Assembly (NCBI GenBank): GCA_903896535.1
Contig: CAITYE010000405.1
Span: forward strand, 1-36,613
Direction: 5' to 3'
Origin: an uncultured Paracraurococcus sp.
GTDB lineage: Bacteria > Pseudomonadota > Alphaproteobacteria > Acetobacterales > Acetobacteraceae
Length of the DNA stretch: 36,613 nucleotides
Positions 26,542 through 33,553 of the stretch are shown here, piece after piece. The translations under genes were made by a program, and so were the position numbers. A model generated the notes under the pieces. The model had not been told where the DNA came from, made no database searches, and saw only the letters and a program-made list of their open reading frames with translations. Position 1 is the first letter of the stretch, and every line of letters starts with the position of its first letter.

Positions 26542-27027
26542 GTGAAATCCCTTCTGATTGTCTGGTATTCCCGCACCGGTGCGGCACGGCAGATGGCCGA
26601 TGCCGCTGCGGCGCACGAAGTGAACGGTGTCGCCATTCGCTTGCGCCAGGCCGAAGCAGCAGCACCCGATGATATTCTCAATGCCCATGGCCTGCTCTTC
26701 ATCACGCCGGAAACGCTCGGCAGCATGGCGGGCGCGATGAAGAGTTTTTTCGAGCGGTGCTACTACCCCGCGCTGGGTCATTTGAATGGCCGCCCCTACG
26801 GGTTGATGGTCGCGGCTGGCAGCGATGGTGCCGGCGCCGTGCGCGACATTCAGCGGATCGCGGCAGGTTGGCGGCTCCGCGAAGCGATGCCACCCCTGAT
26901 TATTAGCACAAACGCCCAAACGCCCGAGGCGATCAACGCCCCGAAGAACCTGGGTGCCGAGGATCGTGCACGCTGCGCGGAGATGGGCGCGACTTTCGCG
27001 GAAGGACTGGCGCTCGGAGTTTTTTGA
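26542..27027 (+). CDS. Flavodoxin-like (FMN-dependent) protein
   Basis: A 161-residue flavodoxin-fold protein starting with GTG. MKSLLIVWYSRTGAARQMADA carries the FMN phosphate loop S-R-T-G-A. The second FMN-contact loop is T-P-E-T-L-G-S-M-A-G-A-M-K-S-F-F-E. The C-terminus has Y-G-L-M-V-A-A-G-S-D-G-A-G-A. NADPH-dependent FMN reductase or flavodoxin/WrbA-like proteins share this fold. Directly follows gpsA. Confidence 0.8.
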   Translation: MKSLLIVWYSRTGAARQMADAAAAHEVNGVAIRLRQAEAAAPDDILNAHGLLFITPETLGSMAGAMKSFFERCYYPALGHLNGRPYGLMVAAGSDGAGAVRDIQRIAAGWRLREAMPPLIISTNAQTPEAINAPKNLGAEDRARCAEMGATFAEGLALGVF

Positions 27028-27153
27028 AACGCTGCACCGGAAGCGGCCAGCGCGCGCCCAAAGGCCGACCGGAACAAAACCAGTTAAATCCCCCCTGTTG
27101 CGGCCCCGCGGCGGATGTTACCGCTGCACGCGAAGACTCCGAAGGGACCCGCC

Positions 27154-27918
27154 ATGCAGTTGGAGAACGCCGTCGCAATCGTCACCGGAGCCGCCTCCGG
27201 GCTTGGCCTCGCAACTGCACGGCGCCTGCTCGCGGGCGGCGCGAAGGTGCTGCTCGTTGACCTGGAAAGCTCGGAAGGCGCCAAACTCGCCGCAGAACTA
27301 GGCCCTCATGCCGACTTCAGCGCAGCCGACGTGACCGATGGTCCGCAAATGGAAGCCGCCGTCAGCAAGGCGCATCGCCTTGGCGCTGTCCGCATACTTG
27401 TGCATTGCGCGGGGATCGGCGGGTCCCGCCGAATCGTGGATAAGGAAGGGGCGCCCATGCCGCTCGATCATTTCGCACGGATCGTAAATGTGAACCTGAT
27501 CGGCACCTTCAATGCGCTGCGCTGCGCCGCCGCGGCGATCAGCGAAGCGGCACCAATCAATGGCGAGAGGGGCATCTGCATCCTGACTGCGAGCATCGCA
27601 GGCTATGAGGGACAGATCGGCCAATCCCCGTATGCTGCGTCGAAAGCCGGCGTGATCGGCCTGACCATCTGTGCGGCCCGTGACCTTGCTAGCCGGCTCA
27701 TCAGGGTTTGCACCATCGCTCCTGGCATCATGGATACACCGATGCTTGGGCGCCTTCCGGAGCCGGTGCGTGCAGGATTGGCCGCCAGCGTGCCGAATCC
27801 AGCGCGGCTCGGCCTGCCGGAGGAATATGCGCTGCTAGCGAATCAAATTATCGACAACCCCTACCTAAACGGCGAGACGATTCGCTGCGACGGCGCCCTG
27901 AGGATGGGCTTCCGTTAG
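27154..27918 (+). CDS. SDR family oxidoreductase (3-hydroxyacyl-CoA dehydrogenase type-2-like)
   Basis: A 254-residue SDR with TGAASGLGLATARRLL (11-26), N-terminal strand V-L-L-V-D-L, VHCAGIG, catalytic S147 and Y160-x3-K164 in SPYAASK, and IAPGIMDTPM. The arrangement, including GLPEEYALLANQIIDNPYLNGETIRCDGALRM at the end, is that of HSD17B10 (type-2 3-hydroxyacyl-CoA dehydrogenase)-like enzymes of beta-oxidation. Its stop is the first triplet of the repeat region. Standalone gene with a ribosome site GAAGGGA; the 126-base gap upstream (27028-27153) contains nothing recognisable. Confidence 0.85.
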   Translation: MQLENAVAIVTGAASGLGLATARRLLAGGAKVLLVDLESSEGAKLAAELGPHADFSAADVTDGPQMEAAVSKAHRLGAVRILVHCAGIGGSRRIVDKEGAPMPLDHFARIVNVNLIGTFNALRCAAAAISEAAPINGERGICILTASIAGYEGQIGQSPYAASKAGVIGLTICAARDLASRLIRVCTIAPGIMDTPMLGRLPEPVRAGLAASVPNPARLGLPEEYALLANQIIDNPYLNGETIRCDGALRMGFR

Positions 27919-27925
27919 AGCGCGA

Positions 27926-28020
27926 TGCGTTGAGGCGGAATCGCCGAAGGCGCTGAATCGCGCGATCCAACAAAGGCTAGAGCGGGCTGCGTGAACGCAT
28001 GTGAACGCAGCATGCTCTAG
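27926..28020. repeat. Dispersed hairpin repeat, copy 2
   Basis: 95 bases nearly identical to 17593-17686. The 3' half folds into CTAGAGC / GCTCTAG, then TGCGT / ACGCA, with a 12-base loop. In copy 1 the outer arm contains A-T where this copy has G-T, a structure-preserving difference. It begins just after the SDR stop, and the IS3 remnant begins immediately at its end. Confidence 0.85.
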
Positions 28021-28490
28021 TATTTCGGTTCCGCGAAGTGGATCACCTGCCGGTTGATAGGCACTGTTTTGCGGATGCTGTGGCATCCCGCAGATCGGGC
28101 GCAGCGACCATCCGTGCTGAGCGAGATCGCCTGCTCCTGCCGCATCCCCGTAACACCCGCGCCGGTGAACTGGCTGCCCAGGTTGGTGTCGACGATCTCC
28201 GGCTTGCCATAGCGGGCCAATACCTCCCGCGTGGCATCGATGCCGAACTCGATCTTCAGCGTGATGGATGACCGCTAGGCCAGACCTTATCGGCTGAACC
28301 GGTCCACCGCCGCAGCCAGATAGACGAAGCCGCGCGCCATCGGGATATACTGGACGTCCATTGCCCAGACCTGGTTCGGCCGACCGGTCCGGACCTTGCG
28401 CGGCAGATACGGGTAAATCTTGTGGCCCGGTGAGGGCTTGGACATACTCCGCAAGCGACACAGCGCCTCTGTATCGATTTGCCACATATT
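28017..28490 (-). pseudogene. IS3-family transposase (OrfB, rve domain) remnant
   Basis: C-terminal part of an IS3-type OrfB integrase-core transposase, truncated and inactive. Upstream residues GRPNQVWAMDVQYIPMARGFVYLAAAVDRFSR match the first catalytic Asp segment of the rve domain. After two in-frame stops (TAA near 28287 and TAG) the same frame continues ARYGKPEIVDTNLGSQFT, where the second catalytic D has become N in D-T-N-L. The final residues after TDGR look unlike the family, including the expected E-rich end, so the 3' part is also rearranged. N-terminal half absent. Confidence 0.82.
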
Positions 28491-28879
28491 AATATGTCAC
28501 CATCGCCAGAGGGCAGGTCGTCAGCCCGCCCAACCGAAGCCTATCACGCAACATCTAGCTGCCCGCGAAGGGCTGCACGAGATGCGGCGCGTCTATCCGA
28601 TGCATGATCGCCGGCCGGGGCAGTCCACAGATCAGCAGCGCGAGCTTCCGGCGGAAGGCCAAGCGGCGTGCAGGCCGCATAGCCGAGCCGAAGCCTGCAT
28701 GGTGAGCCACGCCGTCCAGGGTGGGGCTCGCCCTACAGCGGGCGAAGGCGGGTCAGGTTTCAACCGGCGCACCGCGCCAGACTGGACCAGATTTCAACCG
28801 GCGTTGACATTCACGCATGTGGATACTGTGCGTTGCTCTTCCATCCGCGTCGGGGAACAGTGGATCGTGGCCGTCAGCC
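28491..28879. other. Gene-poor stretch with IS-end remnants
   Basis: No gene is supported here. The open frames are uneven in composition and match no family I recognise. The only organised features are the paired repeats 28751-28803. The stretch separates the IS3 and IS701 remnants and is probably all mobile-element debris. Confidence 0.55.
28751..28803. repeat. Two tandem 19-base repeats, IS21-like terminal repeats
   Basis: 28751-28769 and 28785-28803 match at 16 of 19 positions (GGTCAG... and GACCAG..., both ending TTTCAACCGGCG), 34 bases apart. Reading the minus strand, the outer copy begins within TGTCAACGCCGG, a TG-starting end. Multiple internal copies of such a repeat near a TG end are typical of IS21-family ends. 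No transposase from IS21 is seen. Confidence 0.4.
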
Positions 28880-30116
28880 TATGTGGAGACGCTTGGTGCC
28901 GCGCTTGGGCATCCTAACCGTATTGAGACTATTCGGCAATATTGCGCTGGGCTCCTGCTGCCTCGCGACCGCCAGACCATCCAGCCGATAGCGGCCGGGG
29001 TCGAGCCTGGCCGGGTTCAAGCGACGCACCAATCGCTGCATCACCTCATCGCCAAAGCCAACTCGCCCGATGCGACGATGTTCGCCTTGGTCCACGCCCG
29101 GGTGCTGCCCGCGATCCAGCAGCAGGCCCGATCCAAGCCTGGATCACCGACGATACCGACTTCCCGAAAAAGGGCCCGCACTCGGTCGGCGTCGCGCGGC
29201 AATACTGCGGTCAACGCGGCGAGCCGGACATTTGTCAGGTCGCGGTCAGCGTCTCGGTCGCCAACGAGCATGCGAGCCTGCCGGTGGCCTAGCGTCTCTA
29301 TCTGCCGCAGTCCTGCGCCGAGGAGACGGCCCGATGCAGCAGGGCCGGGGTGCCGGGGGCGCTGCCCTTCGCCACCAAGCCGCAAATTGCGCTTGAGCAG
29401 ATCCGCGCCGCGCAGGCCAACGGCATCCCACCCGGCGTCGTGCGGCCGACGCCGGCTACGGCCGGATTCTGGGTTCCGCGATGGCATCACCGCTGTCGGG
29501 CCCACTTACGTCGTCGGCATCCAATCCGCCGCCAACCTCTGGCCGCCAAGCCAGACGCCCCTACCGGTCAAACCTTGCGGCGGGCGCGGCCGACCCTCGA
29601 GCCGCGTCAGGCGCAGCCGATACCGCAAGCCTGTCTCCGTGAGAGAGCTTGCTGCAGCACTACCTGACACCGCCTAGAGCAGCCTCCGTTGAGCTGGCGC
29701 GAGGGCACAACTGCGCGGCGCGCCGAGGAATGGTGCCTAATCGATTGGCCGGTCGGTGTTGGCGTACCCAGCAAGTTCGGATTCTCCACGCTGCCAGCCG
29801 CCCCCAATCGCACCAAGCTGGTCCGCCACACCCTGCTGAGCGGGCGCATCGAGCGCCACTATCAGGAGCTAAAACAGGGAACGAACTTGGCCACTACGAG
29901 GGCCGTGGCTGGCGAAGCTTCGACCACCATGCCACCCCCTCCATCGCTGACCTCGAATCCCTGGTCATCGAACGGACGACGATTGCACCCTCCGCCGAAC
30001 GCTCCACGCCATGCTGCGCGGCGCCTGCCGTTCCGGCAACCTGGCGACCGCGAGGAGCCCCCGACCAGGACTGGGCGGCACGTCGTCAACACCATCGCGA
30101 CGATGCGGTCTCTCAT
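28880..30116 (+). pseudogene. IS701-family transposase, heavily frameshifted
   Basis: Decayed DDE transposase spread over three frames. In order: YVETLGAALGHPNRIETIRQ and GRVQATHQSLHHLIAKAN (frame from 28880), AWITDDTDFPKKGPHSVGVA and CQVAVSVSVANEHASLPVA, ending in a stop at 29292 (frame 2), then RLYLPQ and TKPQIALEQIRAAQANGIPPG, then FRDGITAVGPTYVVGIQS, then SGRIERHYQELKQGTN and lastly GHYEGRGWRSFDHHA. At least four frame changes and one internal stop are needed, so no functional protein can be made. The inverted ends of the element were not located. Confidence 0.88.
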
Positions 30117-30253
30117 TGAATCTGCGCTGACTCAATGAATACCCCGATGCCCGTGCTGACAGCGATTGACGTCACATCATCGGCTTATGACACGGGAGTT
30201 ATAGCGGCCTATTCGGACCTCCCGAGCTTACTCTCGGCCATCCGCCCGCACGA
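30117..30253. other. Intergenic debris between the IS701 remnant and the MBL hydrolase gene
   Basis: 137 bases without a gene. It contains a perfect TGACGTCA palindrome near 30168, which has no clear meaning here. Confidence 0.5.
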
Positions 30254-31231
30254 TTAGCCCTTGAGCTCACCCGAGCGTGCGGCCCCATGCTCCAACGCCT
30301 GCCACATCTCGACGTCGCGCTCAGCGGTCCAGATGCGCGGGTGATCGAGGCCCTTGGCCTCGTCATAGGCGCGACTGACGTTGAATGGCATGCAATGGTC
30401 GAAGATCACCCAAGCCCCATATTTCGGCCGCATGGACGCTATTGCCTCGTCATAAACCTGCTTCAGGGTCGCGCCCTTGGCAACGCCCGCCCTGGCGATC
30501 GCGAAAAGGTCCGAGGTAAAGGCCGCCGTCCCTGCCAGCCCTTCAGCGATATCGGTCTTGCTCATCAGGCTGCGGCCGCGTCCCGGTACCAGTTTCTCCG
30601 CGCCCAGGGCCTGCACCGCGGCCAAGGTCGCCGGCCAATCGGCAAAATGCGCATCGCCGCAATAAGGTGTCGCCCCGAATTCAACGATATCGCCGGCAAA
30701 GCAGACCTTTTCCTGCGGTAGCCAGACCACGGTGTCACCTGCCGTATGGCTGCGCCCGACATGAATGATCTGCACCTCACGCCGGCCCATCCATAGCGTC
30801 ATTCGCCGGTGGAAGGTGATATGCGGCCAGGTCAATCCAGGGATGCTCTCTTTACCCCGAAAGAGCCTGGGGAAACGGCCGATCTCGCTGTCCATGTCCT
30901 GCTGGCCGCGTTCGACGATCAAGGCACGCGTGACATCGGAGCAGATAATCTGTGCACCCTTGTAGCCGGAGGCGCCCAGCACGCGGACCGCGTGGTAATG
31001 GCTGAGGACCACATGGGTCACCGGCTTGTCGGTCACGCTGCGGACCTTGTTGATGACATCGGCGGCCATGTTCGGCGTCGCTTGCGCATCCACCACCAGC
31101 ACCCCGTCATCACCGATGACGATGCCAGAATTTGGGTCCCCCTCGGCCGTCCAGCCGTAGAGGCCCGGACCGAGCTCGTCGAAAGAGACGTTCTTCTCGG
31201 CGAGATCGTTGGCGCTTGCGAAACCTGACAT
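30254..31231 (-). CDS. MBL-fold metallo-hydrolase with modified metal motif
   Basis: A 325-residue metallo-beta-lactamase-fold protein. The N-terminal part GLYGWTAEGDPNSGIVIGDDGVLVVDAQAT is the MBL opening, where D-A-Q replaces the usual D-T. The metal motif HxHxDH appears as HYHAVR, keeping the first two His but not the Asp and third His. Downstream elements include HTAGDTVVWLPQEKVCFAGDIVEFG, which supplies a His and an Asp. This form is, as I recall, shared by a distinct MBL subfamily, including 'quinoprotein relay' type hydrolases; function unknown. Ribosome site GGGGGGAGGG precedes the ATG. It is divergent from the following SDR (152 bases). Confidence 0.82.
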   Translation of the reverse strand: MSGFASANDLAEKNVSFDELGPGLYGWTAEGDPNSGIVIGDDGVLVVDAQATPNMAADVINKVRSVTDKPVTHVVLSHYHAVRVLGASGYKGAQIICSDVTRALIVERGQQDMDSEIGRFPRLFRGKESIPGLTWPHITFHRRMTLWMGRREVQIIHVGRSHTAGDTVVWLPQEKVCFAGDIVEFGATPYCGDAHFADWPATLAAVQALGAEKLVPGRGRSLMSKTDIAEGLAGTAAFTSDLFAIARAGVAKGATLKQVYDEAIASMRPKYGAWVIFDHCMPFNVSRAYDEAKGLDHPRIWTAERDVEMWQALEHGAARSGELKG

Positions 31232-31383
31232 GGTCTGCCCTCCCCCCAGCGCGGCCTTGCCGCTTTTGCCTCACGCTAGCCCACCCGCACGGCGCCGGCA
31301 TCCCCTTCGGCACCGGCCAAGGCTTCGGCTTGACGGCGGCCTTGTGATTGTCAGGATGGCGCGAGGATGAGGGGGACGTACCG

Positions 31384-32133
31384 ATGGCGGGCCGGTTACA
31401 GGGCAAACGCTGCTTCGTCACGGCAGCCGGCCAAGGCATCGGCCGGGCCACCGCGATTGCCTATGCCGAGGCCGGCGCCAAGGTCATCGCGACCGACAAG
31501 GATTCTGACAAGCTCAAGGGCCTGATCGCGCTTGGCATCGAGACGCAGGCACTCGACATGCTGGTTGATGCTGCTGTGGCGAAGGCGGTCGCCACCGCGG
31601 GGCCGCTCGACGTGCTGTTCAACTGCGCAGGTTTCGTGCATCAGAACACGGTCGAGACCTGCACCGATGCCGAATGGGATTTCGCCTTCGCCCTCAATGT
31701 GAGAAGCATGTGGCAGAGCATTCGCGCGGCGCTGCCCGGCATGTTGGCGAAAGGCGGCGGATCTATCGTCAATATGGCATCGGCGTGTTCCTCGGTGAAA
31801 GGTGCGCCGGATCGCTTCCTCTATGGCACGACCAAAGCGGCGGTCGTCGGGCTAACCAAATCGGTGGCGACCGACTACGTGCGCCAGGGCATCCGGTGCA
31901 ATTGCCTCTGCCCTGGTACTGTGGATACGCCCAGTCTTGGTGAACGGATTGCAGCCAATGCCGCCGCTTCCGGGGGAATGGATCAGGCGCGCGCCGCCTT
32001 TGTCGCGCGCCAAGCCATGGGCAGGCTGGCGACGGCCGAGGAAATGGCCGCACTCGTTGTTTATCTGTCGGCGGACGAAAGCACCTTCGTCACAGGACAG
32101 GCGATCGTGATCGATGGCGGCTGGACGCTATAG
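31384..32133 (+). CDS. SDR oxidoreductase (BDH2/2-keto-3-deoxy-sugar-acid dehydrogenase-like)
   Basis: A 249-residue SDR: cofactor loop TAAGQGIG (13-20), Asp near 38 (V-I-A-T-D) suggesting NAD+ preference, catalytic S133, Y147-x3-K151 (FLYGTTK). RLATAEEMAALVVYLSADESTFVTGQAIVIDGGWTL closes it. The family includes BDH2 (type-2 3-hydroxybutyrate dehydrogenase) and 2-keto-3-deoxy-L-fuconate dehydrogenase. The neighbouring FAH-type hydrolase and UxaA-type dehydratase favour the sugar-acid role (inference). 122 bases separate it from the next gene, and 32134-32255 contains nothing recognisable beyond a ribosome site CAGGAGA. Confidence 0.85.
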   Translation: MAGRLQGKRCFVTAAGQGIGRATAIAYAEAGAKVIATDKDSDKLKGLIALGIETQALDMLVDAAVAKAVATAGPLDVLFNCAGFVHQNTVETCTDAEWDFAFALNVRSMWQSIRAALPGMLAKGGGSIVNMASACSSVKGAPDRFLYGTTKAAVVGLTKSVATDYVRQGIRCNCLCPGTVDTPSLGERIAANAAASGGMDQARAAFVARQAMGRLATAEEMAALVVYLSADESTFVTGQAIVIDGGWTL

Positions 32134-32255
32134 ATCAAGCTTTGGAGACACGCCGTCATATCAACCCGTCAGATCGATCTATGGGCGATGACACGGCCAC
32201 CGAACCCGCTGCCGCTGCCAATCGGCCGAGATAGAAAAGCCAGGAGAGACATCCC

Positions 32256-33107
32256 ATGAAACTGCTTCGCTATGGTTCCGCTGGCGCTGAGAAGCCCGGC
32301 TTGCTCGACGCCGGCGGTACGATCCGCGATCTCTCCGGCGTGATTCCCGATCTCGCCGGCGCTGCGCTTTCGCCGGCCGGCTTGGCAAAAATCGCAGCGC
32401 TCGACCCCACGACGCTGCCGGCGGTTGCCGGCAAGCCGCGCCTCGGATCACCGGTCTCCGGCATGACGAACCTCGTCTGCATTGGCCTGAACTACGTGGA
32501 TCACGCGAAGGAAACGGGTAACCCGATCCCGAAAGAGCCGATCGTCTTCCTGAAATCGCTCGGCGCCCTTTGCGGACCGAATGACGACATCATGATTCCG
32601 AAGAACAGCGTCAAGACCGACTGGGAAGTCGAGCTCTGCATCATTATCGGCACCCGGGCGAAGTGCGTGAGCGAGGCCCAGGCGCTCGATCACGTCGCCG
32701 GCTATGCCGTTGGGAACGATGTTTCCGAACGCGAATGGCAGATGGAAAAAGGCATGACCTGGGACAAGGGCAAGGGCTTCGACACCTTCGGCCCCGTCGG
32801 CCCCTGGCTGGTCACCAAGGACGAAGTGCCCGACCCGCAGAACCTGACCATGTTCTGCGATGTCGATGGCAAGCGGTATCAGGACGGGAATACGAAGACG
32901 ATGATCTTCGGCGTGAAGACCCTTGTCTCCTACGTCTCCCATTGCATCACCTTGCATCCTGGCGATGTGATCTTTACCGGCACGCCGCCCGGCGTCGGCG
33001 TCGGCATCAAGCCGATGCCCGTCTTCCTTAAGGCCGGGCAAACCATGCGCCTGGGCATCCAGGGCCTTGGCGAGCAGGTGCAAAAAATGATCGCCTATGC
33101 CGGCTGA
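32256..33107 (+). CDS. Fumarylacetoacetate hydrolase family protein (candidate diketo-acid hydrolase)
   Basis: A 283-residue enzyme of the FAH family, which cleaves or hydrates 2,4-diketo acids. The metal-binding residues can be placed: E124 and E126 in DWEVELCIII and D155 in GNDVSERE. CIGLNYVDHAKETGNPIPKEPIVFLKS and FTGTPPGVGVG are standard. The family includes 2,4-diketo-3-deoxy-L-fuconate and -L-rhamnonate hydrolases, which this resembles and which fit the adjacent SDR. Ribosome site AGGAGA 8 bases upstream. The next gene starts 11 bases before its end, so they are translationally coupled. Confidence 0.9.
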   Translation: MKLLRYGSAGAEKPGLLDAGGTIRDLSGVIPDLAGAALSPAGLAKIAALDPTTLPAVAGKPRLGSPVSGMTNLVCIGLNYVDHAKETGNPIPKEPIVFLKSLGALCGPNDDIMIPKNSVKTDWEVELCIIIGTRAKCVSEAQALDHVAGYAVGNDVSEREWQMEKGMTWDKGKGFDTFGPVGPWLVTKDEVPDPQNLTMFCDVDGKRYQDGNTKTMIFGVKTLVSYVSHCITLHPGDVIFTGTPPGVGVGIKPMPVFLKAGQTMRLGIQGLGEQVQKMIAYAG

Positions 33108-33429
33108 TCGCCCCGGTCAGGCGCTCACCCTGGTCATCTTCGATTTCCCGGCCCGCCCCCCTGGCGGGCCGGAGCAGGCGGCGGCCATGCGCGCCCTGGC
33201 CGAGAACATCGCCGCCGAGCCTGGGCTACACTGGAAGCTCTGGACCGAAAGTGCCCACGAAGGCCGTGCCGGCGGTGTCTATCTGTTCGAGACCCGCGCG
33301 GCGGCTGAAGCCTATCATCGCATGCATGCTGAACGGCTGAACCGGCTCGGCATCACCGGCATCACGGCGACCTACCGCACCCTTAACCTTGATCTATCAT
33401 CGATCACCCGGGGGCCGCTCTCGGTTTAG
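33097..33429 (+). CDS. YdhR-like putative monooxygenase (dimeric alpha-beta barrel)
   Basis: A 110-residue protein of the YdhR-like family (Pfam-type 'putative mono-oxygenase ydhR'). Motifs include GLHWKLWTESAHEGRAGGVYLFETRAAAEAYHRMH, as in small ferredoxin-like-fold monooxygenases. Biochemical role in this family is not established. Its ATG lies inside the FAH gene, whose last 11 bases overlap, so the two are probably translated together. Convergent with uxaA. Confidence 0.8.
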   Translation: MPADRPGQALTLVIFDFPARPPGGPEQAAAMRALAENIAAEPGLHWKLWTESAHEGRAGGVYLFETRAAAEAYHRMHAERLNRLGITGITATYRTLNLDLSSITRGPLSV

Positions 33430-33464
33430 CCCTCCTGGGAAACCGCCAGTACTGCGAGTGGAGC

Positions 33465-33492
33465 CCTGGGGCACGGCAGGCACCGCCCCAGG
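33465..33492. terminator. Strong hairpin between convergent genes
   Basis: CCTGGGGC / GCCCCAGG, a perfect 8-bp stem with a 12-base loop, between the YdhR-like gene and uxaA. A second, shorter palindrome (GGGCGC-AGCT-GCGCCC, 33526-33541) lies closer to uxaA. There is no U-run. Both are candidate bidirectional terminators by location. Confidence 0.4.
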
Positions 33493-33553
33493 ATATCGAT
33501 GTGGAAACGCTATGGCGTGGCGAGCGGGCGCAGCTGCGCCCTTCACCCGCGGT

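Noticed and set aside
28817-29677. 286-residue protein in the IS zone
   Set aside because: It mixes transposase segments with out-of-frame sequence; the transposase reading requires frame changes, so it is not a functional protein.
30168-30178. TGACGTCA palindrome as an operator
   Set aside because: It is a single short palindrome in IS debris with no adjacent promoter or regulator; chance is a sufficient explanation.
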